Positions 1 through 9,896 are shown, counted from the first letter of the stretch. The stretch is DNA of 64,000 bases from Clostridiaceae bacterium Marseille-Q4145 (GCA_018223365.1 JAGTTP010000002.1:124001-188000), one strand, 5' to 3'. Notes: a model not told the origin generated them from the sequence alone. Program-made: numbers and translations.

Positions 1-1365
1 TTCCAATGCCGATGATAACTCCTGCGGAAAAATCGTCCGCACATTGGACAATTCATATTGTCCCTTGATGCAGGGTTCTACCTCCCCAAGCATGGTACTT
101 GGCACATTCCGGCAGAAATCTCCAAATAACTGAACCGGCACCTTACCGTCACATAATCCATAAGCTGCCTTTTCCAGCTTTCGCTGAAATTCCACACCAG
201 CCAGCACATCTGTCCCCGGAAAATCATCCGGTGTCACCGTAACAATCATGGCACTGTTGGCATTCCGGCTGTCTCTTGCCTGATAGCTCATACCATTTAC
301 TGCCAGGTGTCCTTCTTCGGAAGAGGCGTTGACCACCCATCCCCCCGGACACATACAGAAAGAATAGACACCTCTTCCCCCTCCGGTCTGCCGCGTCACT
401 TTGTAAGCAGCTGCAGGCAATATTGCCGGATAGTTTTTCCCATATTGGCTTTCATTGATCATATGCTGAGGATGTTCCATGCGGACGCCCACCGCAAAAG
501 ATTTTGCCTGCATAGGTATGCCCTTTTCCTTTAGCATGGAGAACGTATCTCTTGCACTGTGTCCAATGGCAAGCACCACCACGTCAGTCCGCAATTCCTG
601 TTCTTCCACCCTATCGGTTGTCTGGCGCTGCTCATAAGACACGCCCCGGATCTGCCCGCGATCTGTCAGAAGATCGGTGACCCGGCAGCCAAACCTCACT
701 TCTCCTCCTAAATCTTCTATCTCTTTTCGCATCCGGGTTACAATCCCAATAAGCTGATCTGTTCCCAGATGGGGTTTATTTTCATATAAAATTTCTTCCG
801 GTGCGCCTGCTTCCACAAAAAGTTCCAGCACCTTCCGGTTTCTTCCAACCGGATCTTTAACCATGGTATTGAGCTTTCCGTCAGAAAAAGTTCCGGCACC
901 ACCTTCTCCAAACTGTACGTTAGAGGTGGGATTCAATTTCCCGGTAAGCCAGAAAGTCTCCACCGTTCTGGCACGTTCTTCCGCCCGTTCGCCCCGTTCC
1001 AGAATAACGGGGGCATAGCCATTTCTTGCCAGCATCAGTCCGCAGAACAATCCCGCAGGTCCAGCTCCGATAATCACCGGACGTCGGTTAAGCGGATTCT
1101 CTCCGTGAGCAGGGAACTGATACCAGGTTCTTACCGCTTTGCTCACCTGCTTCGGACAGTGTTTGAGCACAGATGGCTCTCTTTTCACTTCCACATCCAC
1201 CAGATAGACGTACTTTAACTCACCGCCCCTGGCATCCAGAGATTTCCGTATGATCTCATAACGAATCAGGTCTTCCGGCCGAATCCGCAATATCTTTATC
1301 ATTTTCGCTTTTAAATCCTCCGGTGTATGTATCACCGGAAGCTTCAGCTGTTGAATTCTAAGCAT
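1..1365 (-). CDS. FAD-dependent oxidoreductase (COG2509-type), 3' end cut by window
   Basis: An uncharacterised FAD/NAD(P)-binding flavoprotein; no substrate can be assigned. The frame is open from an ATG at 1365 to the window edge (455 codons, no stop), so the C-terminus is missing; such proteins are usually somewhat over 500 residues. The N-terminus has a small domain followed by a dinucleotide-binding signature (VIIGAGPAGLFCGL) near residue 98, then a conserved GEGGAGTFSDGKL segment typical of this family, and later a LAIGHSARDTF motif. The next gene upstream, another flavoprotein, ends 3 bp away at 1369, so the two are probably co-transcribed. Family assignment is good; function is unknown. 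Confidence 0.85.
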   Translation of the reverse strand, partial: MLRIQQLKLPVIHTPEDLKAKMIKILRIRPEDLIRYEIIRKSLDARGGELKYVYLVDVEVKREPSVLKHCPKQVSKAVRTWYQFPAHGENPLNRRPVIIGAGPAGLFCGLMLARNGYAPVILERGERAEERARTVETFWLTGKLNPTSNVQFGEGGAGTFSDGKLNTMVKDPVGRNRKVLELFVEAGAPEEILYENKPHLGTDQLIGIVTRMRKEIEDLGGEVRFGCRVTDLLTDRGQIRGVSYEQRQTTDRVEEQELRTDVVVLAIGHSARDTFSMLKEKGIPMQAKSFAVGVRMEHPQHMINESQYGKNYPAILPAAAYKVTRQTGGGRGVYSFCMCPGGWVVNASSEEGHLAVNGMSYQARDSRNANSAMIVTVTPDDFPGTDVLAGVEFQRKLEKAAYGLCDGKVPVQLFGDFCRNVPSTMLGEVEPCIKGQYELSNVRTIFPQELSSALE

Positions 1366-1368
1366 CTG

Positions 1369-2595
1369 CTACTCCTCACTTCCTGCAGCATTTCCTGCAA
1401 GATAACCGCTGGTCCACGCCCACTGAAGATTGTAACCGCCGCAGGCTCCATCCACGTCCAGAAGTTCGCCACACAGGTAAAGTCCCGGTACTTTTGCCGA
1501 TTCCATGGAACAGTTCTTCAACTCTGCAAGCGGCACTCCGCCTGTACACACCTGCGCCTGCTCATAACCGCGGCATCTGCTAATATGGAAGGTAAATTTT
1601 TTGATCTGACCAATCAGATGGTTCCAGTCCGCTTCTTTCCACTCCCGGCTTTTCTTCTTCATGGAAATACCGGCCCGTTTCAGGATCACATCTGATAATT
1701 TTTCCGGGAACATGCCAAGCAGCACATCCGTGCCCGACCGTTCTCCGATAAATTCTGCCTTGTCTTTTAAGATTTCTTCCAGTTCCTCCGCCGTAAGCTC
1801 TGGACAGAGATCCAATGTCACCTGACAGCTGCCGCCATGTTCCAATACGCGTGCTGCATATCGGCTCAGCTGAAATACAGGGATTCCGGACAGCCCATAG
1901 GCAGCAAACTGAATCTCTCCCTCTTCTTCATATGCAGCATGTTCTGGTTCCACGGTAAGTGTCGCTTTTGCATCGGTGCGTACCCCGGTCAGTTTTCCGC
2001 AGTCTTTCTCCGACGCGCAGAGTCCGGTCAGTGCCGGAAGCGGCGTCACCACGGAATGTCCGAAACTCTCTGCAAAACGGTAGCCGTCTCCCACCGTTCC
2101 GGTCTCCGGAGCTGCCTTGGAACCGCAGGCAAGAATCAGAGCATCGCCTTCATAAGTCCATCCTTCGGTTACCACCTGGAACTGTCCATCCTTCTTATGA
2201 ACTTCCAGCACCTCTGTATTGCAAGCCAGCTTCACACCCTGACGCAGTGCTTCCAGCCGCAGCAATTCCGCAATAGAAGCAGCCTGTCCACTGGCCGGAT
2301 AAAGATATCCGTTTCGGTCCTTCACCCGAATACCGATTTTTTCAAAAAAGTGGACTGTATCTCCCATGGAAAACTGCGACAACGCTTCTCTGACAAATTC
2401 CGGTGCCTCACTCCGGTAATGTTCCAGTTTCTGATCTTTATTAGTAAAATTACATCGGCCGTTTCCTGTCACCAGCAGTTTTTTCCCGGTCTGCTTATTC
2501 TTTTCCAGAAGCGTCACCTTCGCGCCCTGCTCCGCTGCCGCAATGGCTGCTATCAGGCCGGAAGCACCACCTCCGATGATCAATACTTTCTTCAA
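1369..2595 (-). CDS. HI0933/BaiN-like NAD(P)/FAD-dependent oxidoreductase
   Basis: Flavoprotein of the HI0933 family, often annotated BaiN after a bile-acid-inducible homologue; there is no bai context here, so that role should not be assumed. A Rossmann FAD site (KVLIIGGGASGL) sits at the extreme N-terminus, and the C-terminus holds the family signature GACGGYNLQWAWTSG with a CTGGVP motif before it. I chose a TTG start at 2595 because it places the FAD motif at residue 2, as in relatives, with a weak AGGGG about 11 nt upstream. An in-frame GTG at 2643 would add 16 non-conserved residues. It is followed 3 bp later by another flavoprotein gene. Confidence 0.85.
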   Translation of the reverse strand: MKKVLIIGGGASGLIAAIAAAEQGAKVTLLEKNKQTGKKLLVTGNGRCNFTNKDQKLEHYRSEAPEFVREALSQFSMGDTVHFFEKIGIRVKDRNGYLYPASGQAASIAELLRLEALRQGVKLACNTEVLEVHKKDGQFQVVTEGWTYEGDALILACGSKAAPETGTVGDGYRFAESFGHSVVTPLPALTGLCASEKDCGKLTGVRTDAKATLTVEPEHAAYEEEGEIQFAAYGLSGIPVFQLSRYAARVLEHGGSCQVTLDLCPELTAEELEEILKDKAEFIGERSGTDVLLGMFPEKLSDVILKRAGISMKKKSREWKEADWNHLIGQIKKFTFHISRCRGYEQAQVCTGGVPLAELKNCSMESAKVPGLYLCGELLDVDGACGGYNLQWAWTSGYLAGNAAGSEE

Positions 2596-2664
2596 ATTTT
2601 CTATTACCCCTATATGATTTGTACTCGTTTCAGATTTTATCACAGATATTTCCCGGACTCAATG

Positions 2665-2703
2665 TAAAAATCAGGCGGGAGTCATTCAAAATGAACTCCC
2701 GCC
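2665..2703 (-). terminator. Intrinsic terminator of the MFS/2-oxoacid operon
   Basis: GC-rich hairpin with arms GGCGGGAGT / ACTCCCGCC (2674-2682 with 2695-2703), with inner TCATT/AATGA pairing. On the minus strand it is followed by GATTTTT. It lies just past the stop of the MFS gene at 2712 and before the separate flavoprotein gene, so it closes the operon that runs from about 11 kb. Confidence 0.8.
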
Positions 2704-2711
2704 CGATAGGC

Positions 2712-3944
2712 CTAGACATAAGTCACTGTTCTTTTCTGGTATTTTTTCATAAGAAGACAGACACCAACCGCTAAACATGCGAATATGAGCATTAAGACAA
2801 AAATCTTTTTATACCCTGCCTCATATCCATAAGCATCTAAAATTTTTCCACACCATAACGACATAAACATATCCGGTGTATATCCAAGCATGGCGACCGC
2901 AGCCGTAGCTGTCGCCGTCAAAGATACTGGAATTCCCGTCTCTGACATGGTGGAATAATAAACACCTCTGACACCATAGATCACAATGCTGAAACTTATA
3001 ATAAGTATAATGATCAGATATCCAACTTTCGGACTCTCTGGGCTCAAAATCAATACAATGCATAATAGAATCTCAATCAACAGCAATCTCAAAGCCACAT
3101 CTGTCGGTGATTTTCTTTTATCTGCCCAAGCTCCAGCCAGTGGCGATCCAATCAGTCCGCAAATATTGTCCCGTAGTGTTGCTACAACACCCGCAAACAT
3201 TGCTGTAATTCCTAACACTTGTGTCATATAAGATGTTGTATATTCAAATGCAACCTGTAAACTGTAAGAGGTGATAATCAACAATGATACCATCCATACA
3301 GCTGGCTTTCGGAACACTTCTACATAATCGCTCCATTGCTGACATCGTTCTTCTTCTGTCTCCATCTGGTCCGGATAAATTCTCCATACCAGAATTCCAA
3401 CTACCATATAATATGCTGCATAAAACCAGAGTACATAACAGAGAGAATGTTGTTTCATTGCAAATAAGTTGATAATGTGAAGTCCAAGAAAGGTAGCAAG
3501 CGATCCTGTAATTCCTCTCAAGCCTTCGCTAAGTCCAAAAATCTTTCCCTGCTCCCGGTTTTTTCCCAGAATACGAATACTTTTAATAAAGCTGGTCCAG
3601 AAAAAAATATTCACAAATGCAAACATCACCTGGACACCGATCAAAATCGGCATTGCCGGGAGTGTCGCATAGATCGCTGTCAGAATACTTTCCCCAACAA
3701 GTGAAAACACTAGTACCCGTTTGGTATTGATCCGGTCCGCAAAAATTCCACACGGAATATACATCAACATTTTTGAACCCGCATAAGCCGAAGACAAAAT
3801 TCCTATCTGCGTATGGGATATGGATAGGCCTGAAACCATCTGATCATAAAATACAGATTTCAGATAAGGAACTTTGTACACAGTTCCCGCCGCTAGGATT
3901 AAAACGGCAAAAATCATAACATTATATTGCTTCGTATGTTTCAA
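2712..3944 (-). CDS. MFS transporter (paralogue of the next gene)
   Basis: Major facilitator superfamily carrier of 410 residues with about 12 hydrophobic segments. The typical loop 2-3 motif (GIFADRINTKR) is near residue 75. It closely resembles the 416-residue MFS gene just upstream: both share VPYLKSVFYD/VPYLKTVFYD near the N-terminus, SEGLRG/SEGIRA mid-protein and a YTPDM/YLPDS segment late. The TTG start at 3944 is supported by AGGAGG eight bases upstream. Gene order (acyl-CoA synthetase, MFS, MFS, terminator) suggests transport of an amino-acid-derived substrate or of the acid product, but the substrate is not visible from sequence. Confidence 0.88.
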   Translation of the reverse strand: MKHTKQYNVMIFAVLILAAGTVYKVPYLKSVFYDQMVSGLSISHTQIGILSSAYAGSKMLMYIPCGIFADRINTKRVLVFSLVGESILTAIYATLPAMPILIGVQVMFAFVNIFFWTSFIKSIRILGKNREQGKIFGLSEGLRGITGSLATFLGLHIINLFAMKQHSLCYVLWFYAAYYMVVGILVWRIYPDQMETEEERCQQWSDYVEVFRKPAVWMVSLLIITSYSLQVAFEYTTSYMTQVLGITAMFAGVVATLRDNICGLIGSPLAGAWADKRKSPTDVALRLLLIEILLCIVLILSPESPKVGYLIIILIISFSIVIYGVRGVYYSTMSETGIPVSLTATATAAVAMLGYTPDMFMSLWCGKILDAYGYEAGYKKIFVLMLIFACLAVGVCLLMKKYQKRTVTYV

Positions 3945-3968
3945 TCCTTCTCCCTCCTGTGCCTTTTC

Positions 3969-5219
3969 TTAGCTTTCTTCTTTTGCTTTCTTTTTCCCCA
4001 TTTGCATAATGATTAAAGCTAAAATAATTCCAATTACTGCATGAACAATGATGGAACCAAATACATATTTGAATCCGACTACTCCTGCATGTTTGTCAAG
4101 GAAACCACCCAGCATCACATTTAAATAAGAATCCGGAAGATATCCAAGCACAGAAATAATGCCTGTCGCGGTTCCTGTCAAAGCAACCGGAATTCCCGCT
4201 TCTCCCATCGTCGCATAATAAATGCCTCTCAACGCATACATGACTGTCGCAAATGCCAATACTGTAATGATCGCTGGAATTAATGTACCTGCTGACCCCG
4301 GAATGAACAGAAGTATCAGTGCCAGAATAATCTCACAAACAAACAGGATAACAACGGTCTTAGAATAGGAACCAATTTTGTCAGATATTTTGCCAATCAC
4401 AGGTGCACTGAAAATTCCAATTCCATAACTTCGAATTGTCGCTACGATACCAGCTACAACAACACTCATACCAAATACGGTCGTAAGATAAGTCGTGGTA
4501 TATTCAGATGCGATTTGACAGCTATATGCACAAAGAACTAATGCTGCCACCAGCCATACACCTGGATACTTTAATACTGTAAAATATTCTTTAAAAGACT
4601 TGACTGTTGTCTGCTGACCTTCTTTTTCTTTCGGAAGAAGAAATACCATTGCAACGCCGAGAATCACATATACAATTCCGTAGAAAATAAGTACATATCT
4701 AAGAGGCTGATCGGCTCTGCTCATAAAGTAATCCAATACCCACAGTGCTGCAAAATTAATCAATAATCCAGCAACTGCACGAATGCCTTCACTGTAACCG
4801 AAGATGGAACCCTGCTCATCTTCACTTCCAAACATGCGGATTGCCTTAATGAAGGAAACCCAAAATAGAACATTGGAAAATGCCAGCAGTACCTGAATAA
4901 TCATCAACATTCCAATAGATGGGATGGTTGCATACCAAAAGGTACATCCTACCAACAATACAACGGATCCAAGAAGCATCTTTCTGTTATCAAACCTATC
5001 CGCTAAGATTCCTCCAGGAATGTAAATAATGGTTTTGGTCAATGAATAAGCACTCATCAGCTTTCCAACATCGGTATTACTCATATGGAATGTTTCGACT
5101 AATGAATCATAAAAAACCGTTTTTAAATAAGGTACTCTGTAAATCAAACCCGCAGCAATTGTCAATACAACGAATCCAATCCATTTACCGACATTGTTTT
5201 GTTTCGAATCTGACGACAT
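3969..5219 (-). CDS. MFS transporter
   Basis: Second 12-TM MFS carrier, 416 residues, with ATG at 5219 behind a perfect AGGAGGTG site. The conserved GGILADRFDNRK loop lies near residue 73. It lies 24 bp from both neighbours, so it is part of the same transcript as the ADP-forming acyl-CoA synthetase upstream. The tandem pair looks like a local duplication that has diverged; one copy might import the substrate and the other export the product, or they might form a pair. This is inference; only the fold family is certain. Confidence 0.88.
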   Translation of the reverse strand: MSSDSKQNNVGKWIGFVVLTIAAGLIYRVPYLKTVFYDSLVETFHMSNTDVGKLMSAYSLTKTIIYIPGGILADRFDNRKMLLGSVVLLVGCTFWYATIPSIGMLMIIQVLLAFSNVLFWVSFIKAIRMFGSEDEQGSIFGYSEGIRAVAGLLINFAALWVLDYFMSRADQPLRYVLIFYGIVYVILGVAMVFLLPKEKEGQQTTVKSFKEYFTVLKYPGVWLVAALVLCAYSCQIASEYTTTYLTTVFGMSVVVAGIVATIRSYGIGIFSAPVIGKISDKIGSYSKTVVILFVCEIILALILLFIPGSAGTLIPAIITVLAFATVMYALRGIYYATMGEAGIPVALTGTATGIISVLGYLPDSYLNVMLGGFLDKHAGVVGFKYVFGSIIVHAVIGIILALIIMQMGKKKAKEES

Positions 5220-5242
5220 AAAACACCTCCTATTATTCTATC

Positions 5243-7318
5243 TCATTTTCTTTTCACAATCAATGCATCTGCGATTGCAACTCCCTTACCTTCCGGATAT
5301 ACGAATACAGGATTGATATCTAATTCTTCCAACGAATCTTTATTGGTCACAGCATACTCTGAAATCTGTACAATCAGCCTGGCAAGCGCATCCATATCTC
5401 CTTTTTCTTTTCCACGATAACCACTTAAAAGTTTAGAGCCTTTCAACGACTGTACCATTGCTATTGCTTCCTTTTTATTCAAAGGAGCCGGATACAGGCT
5501 TGCATCTTTAAATACTTCCACAAAAATACCACCAAGTCCACACAGAATCATCGGTCCAAACTGTGGATCATTGTGAACACCAACAATAAATTCATCGCCT
5601 TTTGGAAGCATCGGACTAATCAACACTCCATCAATCCTGGCATACGGACAATGTTTCAGGGAATTTTTCATCACTCTATCAAATGCCTGATATAGTTCTT
5701 CCTGATTCTGAATATTGAGAGCCACACCACCCACATCACTCTTATGAAGAATGTCCCGTGAAATGATTTTGGCTGCTGCTGGAAACTGTACATGGAACTC
5801 CGTCAAATCGGATTTTTTCACTGCTACATGTTCTTCCGGCATCAGAATTCCATATCGTTTCAGTTCTTCTTTACTCTCATATTCGCTCAACGCAAGTTTT
5901 TCCGTTTTCTTTTTATTCGGAACTGCAAGTTCCAGTGTATGGTCTGCTGGATTATAAGAAACAAAATCCATCAGATATTTCAGAAGCTTAAATCCGCCTC
6001 CAGTCGCAGGAAGAATCGGAACTCCTTCTGACTCCAATTTCTTCCGAATTTCTTCATCACGGCTGGAATTAAAAAAACTCATAACCACAACCGGTTTTTT
6101 CTTTTCTTTTGCCGCCATGACCATGCCATCAGACATTGGATTTATTACATCCTGCGGCTGATGATGCTGCAACACTGTCTGTCCGCAAATTACCATACCA
6201 ATCGACGGATCGTCAATAAATGCCTGAATGACCCCTGCATATTTGGTTCCGTCATGTGCGAGGGTTGCAGACATATCCAAAGGATTGGCAGGTGTCGCAT
6301 AATCAGGAAGCAATTCTTTTAGACGACTTCTGGTCTGATCTGCCAGTTCTGGATACGTGAGTCCCATTAACGTTCCCATATCTGCACAGATTCCCGTTTC
6401 GCCTCCGGAAAGACACATGGCTGCAAGCGTTGGTTTCGGTGGAAGCATAGGAATGACACTAAGAAGATGACACATTTCTGCCAATTCCTCAATATCATCG
6501 ACCCGAACCACGCCAAACTTTTTGACAACTGCATCAAAAGATTTATCCGAACCCGAAAGACTTCCCGTATGAGACGCAGCCAATGCACTTCCTTTTGCCG
6601 TCTTTCCTACCTTCATAATAACGATGGGTTTTCTCTTTTTTGCCGCTTCTGCCATCAATCTTGCAAACTTTTCAGCATCTTTAATTCCTTCCAAATACAA
6701 TCCGATTACTTTGGTATCTTTGTCATGAATCATATATTCCAGGTAATCTTCCACCTTCACACAGGTGCTATTTCCACTAGAAATCAGATAGGAATAATCC
6801 ATATGACCGATCTGCATCATGTTGAGACAAATTTTTCCGGACTGTGAAATAATTGCTATATTTCCTGGCACAGACTCTCTGTTGATCAACATACCAAATG
6901 CATAAATACCATCTAGGTTGTTGATAAATCCAGCACAATTTGCTCCCATGACTGCCATGTCATACTGTCTGCAAATTCGGCGAAGTTCTTCTTCACTTTC
7001 TTTATCGCCAGTTTCCCCATAGCCACTGGCATAAATAACTGCTGCTTTACATCCTGCAAGAGCGGCTTCTTCTAATGCTTTTCCAGCTAACTTCTTATTC
7101 AGAATGATGATACTCATATCAACCGTTTCCGGAACATCTGTAATAGAAGCATAGCATTTCTTACCAAATAATTCCGTTCTATTCGGATTCACAAAATAGA
7201 TATGCTCCTGAAGCGGAGAATGCAGCAGATTAGTACATGTGGACTTTCCAAATCCATTTTTATCATTTGCACCAATGACTGCAATGGAGGATGGTCGTAA
7301 CAGTTTATTTAAATCCAC
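5243..7318 (-). CDS. ADP-forming acyl-CoA synthetase (fused subunits)
   Basis: Acetate--CoA ligase (ADP-forming) family, 691 residues. It converts acyl-CoA + ADP + Pi to acid + ATP + CoA, the usual energy-conserving last step after a 2-oxoacid:ferredoxin oxidoreductase. The N-terminal CoA-binding Rossmann domain begins SIAVIGANDKNGFG. The succinyl-CoA-ligase-like domain carries the phosphohistidine segment ASHTGSLSGSD near residue 247. The C-terminal ATP-grasp domain includes HKSDVGGVALN. The GTG start at 7318 has AGGAGA eight bases upstream. It begins 5 bp after the stop of the oxidoreductase gamma subunit, which strongly links the two functions. Acyl specificity (acetyl, succinyl, branched or aromatic) cannot be read. 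Confidence 0.92.
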   Translation of the reverse strand: MDLNKLLRPSSIAVIGANDKNGFGKSTCTNLLHSPLQEHIYFVNPNRTELFGKKCYASITDVPETVDMSIIILNKKLAGKALEEAALAGCKAAVIYASGYGETGDKESEEELRRICRQYDMAVMGANCAGFINNLDGIYAFGMLINRESVPGNIAIISQSGKICLNMMQIGHMDYSYLISSGNSTCVKVEDYLEYMIHDKDTKVIGLYLEGIKDAEKFARLMAEAAKKRKPIVIMKVGKTAKGSALAASHTGSLSGSDKSFDAVVKKFGVVRVDDIEELAEMCHLLSVIPMLPPKPTLAAMCLSGGETGICADMGTLMGLTYPELADQTRSRLKELLPDYATPANPLDMSATLAHDGTKYAGVIQAFIDDPSIGMVICGQTVLQHHQPQDVINPMSDGMVMAAKEKKKPVVVMSFFNSSRDEEIRKKLESEGVPILPATGGGFKLLKYLMDFVSYNPADHTLELAVPNKKKTEKLALSEYESKEELKRYGILMPEEHVAVKKSDLTEFHVQFPAAAKIISRDILHKSDVGGVALNIQNQEELYQAFDRVMKNSLKHCPYARIDGVLISPMLPKGDEFIVGVHNDPQFGPMILCGLGGIFVEVFKDASLYPAPLNKKEAIAMVQSLKGSKLLSGYRGKEKGDMDALARLIVQISEYAVTNKDSLEELDINPVFVYPEGKGVAIADALIVKRK

Positions 7319-7322
7319 TGGA

Positions 7323-7862
7323 TCACTCTCCTTTCACATAATCATAGCCCGCACCGAAAACTTTGCTATTCCCTTCATGAACATTTGGTTTAGAAGAAAA
7401 GTACTCTCGTATTCCATCTTCATATTGATCCTTTGAAAAAAGTGTAAAACATTTTGCCAGAGCGCCCAATACGCACACATTGGCACTTCTGGTATTTTTC
7501 AGTTCTGCACAAATGGAATCTGCCGGTACCTTTATAACACGAATTCCTTCTAACTCCGGGATTTCATCTACAATAGAAGAATCAACAATGATGGTTCCCC
7601 CATGCTTCACTTGTGGCAAAAATTTATCCAAAGAAGGTTTGTTCATTGCAATCAGGTAATCAATTTTTTTGATAAACGGACTGGCAATGGCTTCATCACT
7701 AATCTTGACACTGCAATTCGCCGTTCCACCTCTCATCTCGGAACCATAGGATGGCATCCAGATAACTTCTTTTCCGTACAGAGAGCCAATATGCGCAAGA
7801 ATCATTCCTGCTGTCAAAATTCCCTGACCACCAAAACCTGCAAATACAAACTGTTTCAGCAT
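7323..7862 (-). CDS. 2-oxoacid:ferredoxin oxidoreductase, gamma subunit
   Basis: Catalytic gamma subunit of a KorC/VorC-type enzyme, 179 residues, beginning MLKQFVFAGFGGQGI; the GFGGQG motif is the family hallmark. The complex oxidatively decarboxylates a 2-oxoacid with CoA and reduces ferredoxin. I start it at ATG 7862, with AGGAGGTGA upstream, rather than 33 bases earlier. That places the start 1 bp after the beta subunit stop. The order is ferredoxin-alpha-beta-gamma, the four-subunit arrangement of Kor/Vor enzymes. Confidence 0.93.
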   Translation of the reverse strand: MLKQFVFAGFGGQGILTAGMILAHIGSLYGKEVIWMPSYGSEMRGGTANCSVKISDEAIASPFIKKIDYLIAMNKPSLDKFLPQVKHGGTIIVDSSIVDEIPELEGIRVIKVPADSICAELKNTRSANVCVLGALAKCFTLFSKDQYEDGIREYFSSKPNVHEGNSKVFGAGYDYVKGE

Positions 7863-7863
7863 A

Positions 7864-8601
7864 TTATCTGTCACCTCCTTTTTTGAATTCTCCAACTGGA
7901 TAGTACTTTAGTACTTCTTCTTCGATTCGTTCTACCGCCTGCAATGGGGTCAAATGCCAGTTGGTCGGACATGGAGAAATAATCTCCACACAGTTGTAGC
8001 CTCCCTGCTTCAGCTGTGTTTCAAATGCCTTGCGAATATACTTCTTTGTTTTCTGTATATTTGCTACATTATGAACAGATCCTCTTGCCAGATAGGATAC
8101 ATCAAAATGGTTAATCAGTTCTGCAATCTTCAACGGCATTCCCATGGTTTCCGGATCTCTTCCTTTTACAGAAGTGGTTGTTTTCTGCCCCACAAGACTG
8201 GTCGGTGACATCTGACCTCCGGTCATTCCATAAACACCGTTATTTACAATAATCTGTGTAATATTTTCATTTCTTTCTGCGCTGTATAAAGTTTCTGCAA
8301 TTCCAATAGAAGCAGCGTCACCATCTCCCTGATAAGTAAATACCAGTTTATCTGGACGACATCTTTTGATTGCACCAGCTGAAGCTGCCGCACGGCCATG
8401 TGCTGCTTGTAACAGATCCAGTGCAAGGTAACGGTTGGTCAGACAGGAACATCCAACAGCAAGAACACCGATTGCGTCTTCTGCCATATTCATTTCTTCT
8501 ATCACTTCTGCAATCAGACGAATCACAATTCCGTGACCACAGCCTGGACAAAAGCTGTTATATCCATAAATGGTGCTGGGTGCTTTTTTTAATGCTGTCA
8601 T
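7864..8601 (-). CDS. 2-oxoacid:ferredoxin oxidoreductase, beta (TPP-binding) subunit
   Basis: Thiamine-diphosphate-binding subunit, 245 residues. FCPGCGHG near residue 17 and the TPP/Mg signature GDGDAASIG followed by NNGVYGMTGGQ are intact. No iron-sulfur motif is needed here because the cluster subunit is separate (9678-9875). ATG 8601 has GGAGGTG about ten bases upstream, overlapping the end of the alpha subunit region (stop at 8605). The substrate could be 2-oxoglutarate or a branched-chain or aromatic 2-oxoacid; the neighbouring glutamate-dehydrogenase-family gene points to an amino-acid-derived 2-oxoacid. Confidence 0.93.
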   Translation of the reverse strand: MTALKKAPSTIYGYNSFCPGCGHGIVIRLIAEVIEEMNMAEDAIGVLAVGCSCLTNRYLALDLLQAAHGRAAASAGAIKRCRPDKLVFTYQGDGDAASIGIAETLYSAERNENITQIIVNNGVYGMTGGQMSPTSLVGQKTTTSVKGRDPETMGMPLKIAELINHFDVSYLARGSVHNVANIQKTKKYIRKAFETQLKQGGYNCVEIISPCPTNWHLTPLQAVERIEEEVLKYYPVGEFKKGGDR

Positions 8602-8604
8602 TGT

Positions 8605-9681
8605 TTAAAACACCTCCCTTTCTTCTCCGTTCAGAATTCCTTCTATTTTCTTCACAATTACTTCCGGATCCGCAATCTGTCTTCCGGATGGATAGGAATA
8701 TACCGGAATATGTTTTGCACAAAGGGCAACATCTTCCACCATCTGGCCGCATGCATTCATTTCTACAGAAAGATATGCTTTTGCATACTGGTTTGTTTTA
8801 TCAAACGCTTTCCGTGGGAATGGCCAAAGCGTGATCGGACGAATCATTCCCACCTTCCAACCTGCTTTTCTTGCCATTTTTACAGCTTCTTTGCATACTC
8901 TGGAACTAATACCGTAACTTACAAGAATGATTTCCGCATCATCGGTCTGAATTTCTTCCCATTCCTGCAGTTCCTCTTCCATTTTTCCATAACGTTCACG
9001 AATATGGTCATCGTATTCATTGTATTTAAAATCGTAATAAATACGATCCGTCATCTTTCTTCCGGTCGGATGTTTCTCATCTCTTCCTTTCAAAGTCCAA
9101 TCGTATTTATCTGGATCATGTGTGCGTCCCTCCGGAAGCTCTACCGCCTCTGCCATCTGACCAATGGCACCATCACTTAGAATAATGACAGGTGTTCTAT
9201 AATTTTCTGCTGTATCAAACGCTTTAAATGTAAAGTCTACATTTTCCTGTACCGATGCAGGTGCATATACCGGAAGTTTGTATCCACCGTGTCCACCGCC
9301 TTTGACTGCCTGGAAATAGTCTCCTTGTCCCAGGGTAATATTTCCAAGTCCAATTCCATATCTCATAACGTCAATGATAACAGCTGGAAGTTCCATGGAA
9401 CTCAAATACGAAATTCCTTCTTGTTTCAAGCTGAATCCCGGTCCTGCTGAACTGGTCATGGCACGGAAACCAGTAGCTGCTGCACCAATTACCATATTGA
9501 TTCCTGCCAGTTCAGATTCTGTCTGTACAAAATGGCCGCCTCTTTCCGGCAGATTCTTTGCCAGATACTCTAAAATTTCTGTCTGCGGAGTAATCGGATA
9601 ACCTGCAAAAAAACGACATCCTGCAAGGATTGCTGCTTCTGCAAGCGCGTTATTACCTTTCATCAGTTTTTTCACATTCAT
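8605..9681 (-). CDS. 2-oxoacid:ferredoxin oxidoreductase, alpha subunit
   Basis: Pyrimidine-binding/transketolase-like alpha subunit (KorA/VorB type), about 358 residues. It carries the GNNALAEAAILAGC start region, AGYPITPQTEI, and the SSAGPGFSLKQEGISY segment. The open frame extends further upstream, but the family start is ATG 9681, which overlaps the ferredoxin stop as ATGA; a GTG two codons later (9675) has better spacing to GAGGAGG and is a real alternative. It functions with the beta, gamma and ferredoxin subunits encoded on either side. Confidence 0.92.
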   Translation of the reverse strand: MNVKKLMKGNNALAEAAILAGCRFFAGYPITPQTEILEYLAKNLPERGGHFVQTESELAGINMVIGAAATGFRAMTSSAGPGFSLKQEGISYLSSMELPAVIIDVMRYGIGLGNITLGQGDYFQAVKGGGHGGYKLPVYAPASVQENVDFTFKAFDTAENYRTPVIILSDGAIGQMAEAVELPEGRTHDPDKYDWTLKGRDEKHPTGRKMTDRIYYDFKYNEYDDHIRERYGKMEEELQEWEEIQTDDAEIILVSYGISSRVCKEAVKMARKAGWKVGMIRPITLWPFPRKAFDKTNQYAKAYLSVEMNACGQMVEDVALCAKHIPVYSYPSGRQIADPEVIVKKIEGILNGEEREVF

Positions 9682-9875
9682 CCCTCCTCTACAACAAATA
9701 CGGTATCCGGGCAAACAATGTAACAGCTTCCACAGCTTACGCATTTTTCTTTATCCACAACAACTGCTCTGTATCCCTTTGCATTCACGTTGTCCCCAAA
9801 ACGTAATGCATTCTTTGGACAGGCTGAAACACAATAGCCACAGGCTTTGCATTTTTCACTACTGATTGTAATCAT
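9678..9875 (-). CDS. 4Fe-4S ferredoxin (delta subunit of the 2-oxoacid oxidoreductase)
   Basis: A 65-residue 2[4Fe-4S] protein with two complete motifs, CKACGYCVSACP and CVSCGSCYIVCP. It would pass electrons from the TPP site to soluble ferredoxin. ATG 9875 has AAGGGGGA upstream. It is first in the tight four-gene oxidoreductase set and overlaps the alpha subunit start by four bases. Confidence 0.93.
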   Translation of the reverse strand: MITISSEKCKACGYCVSACPKNALRFGDNVNAKGYRAVVVDKEKCVSCGSCYIVCPDTVFVVEEG

Positions 9876-9896
9876 GTAAAATCCCCCTTCTACAAA

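Noticed and set aside
1369..2595. Bile-acid 7-alpha-dehydroxylation gene baiN
   Set aside because: The HI0933 family is widespread and no other bai gene is present, so only the family name is justified.
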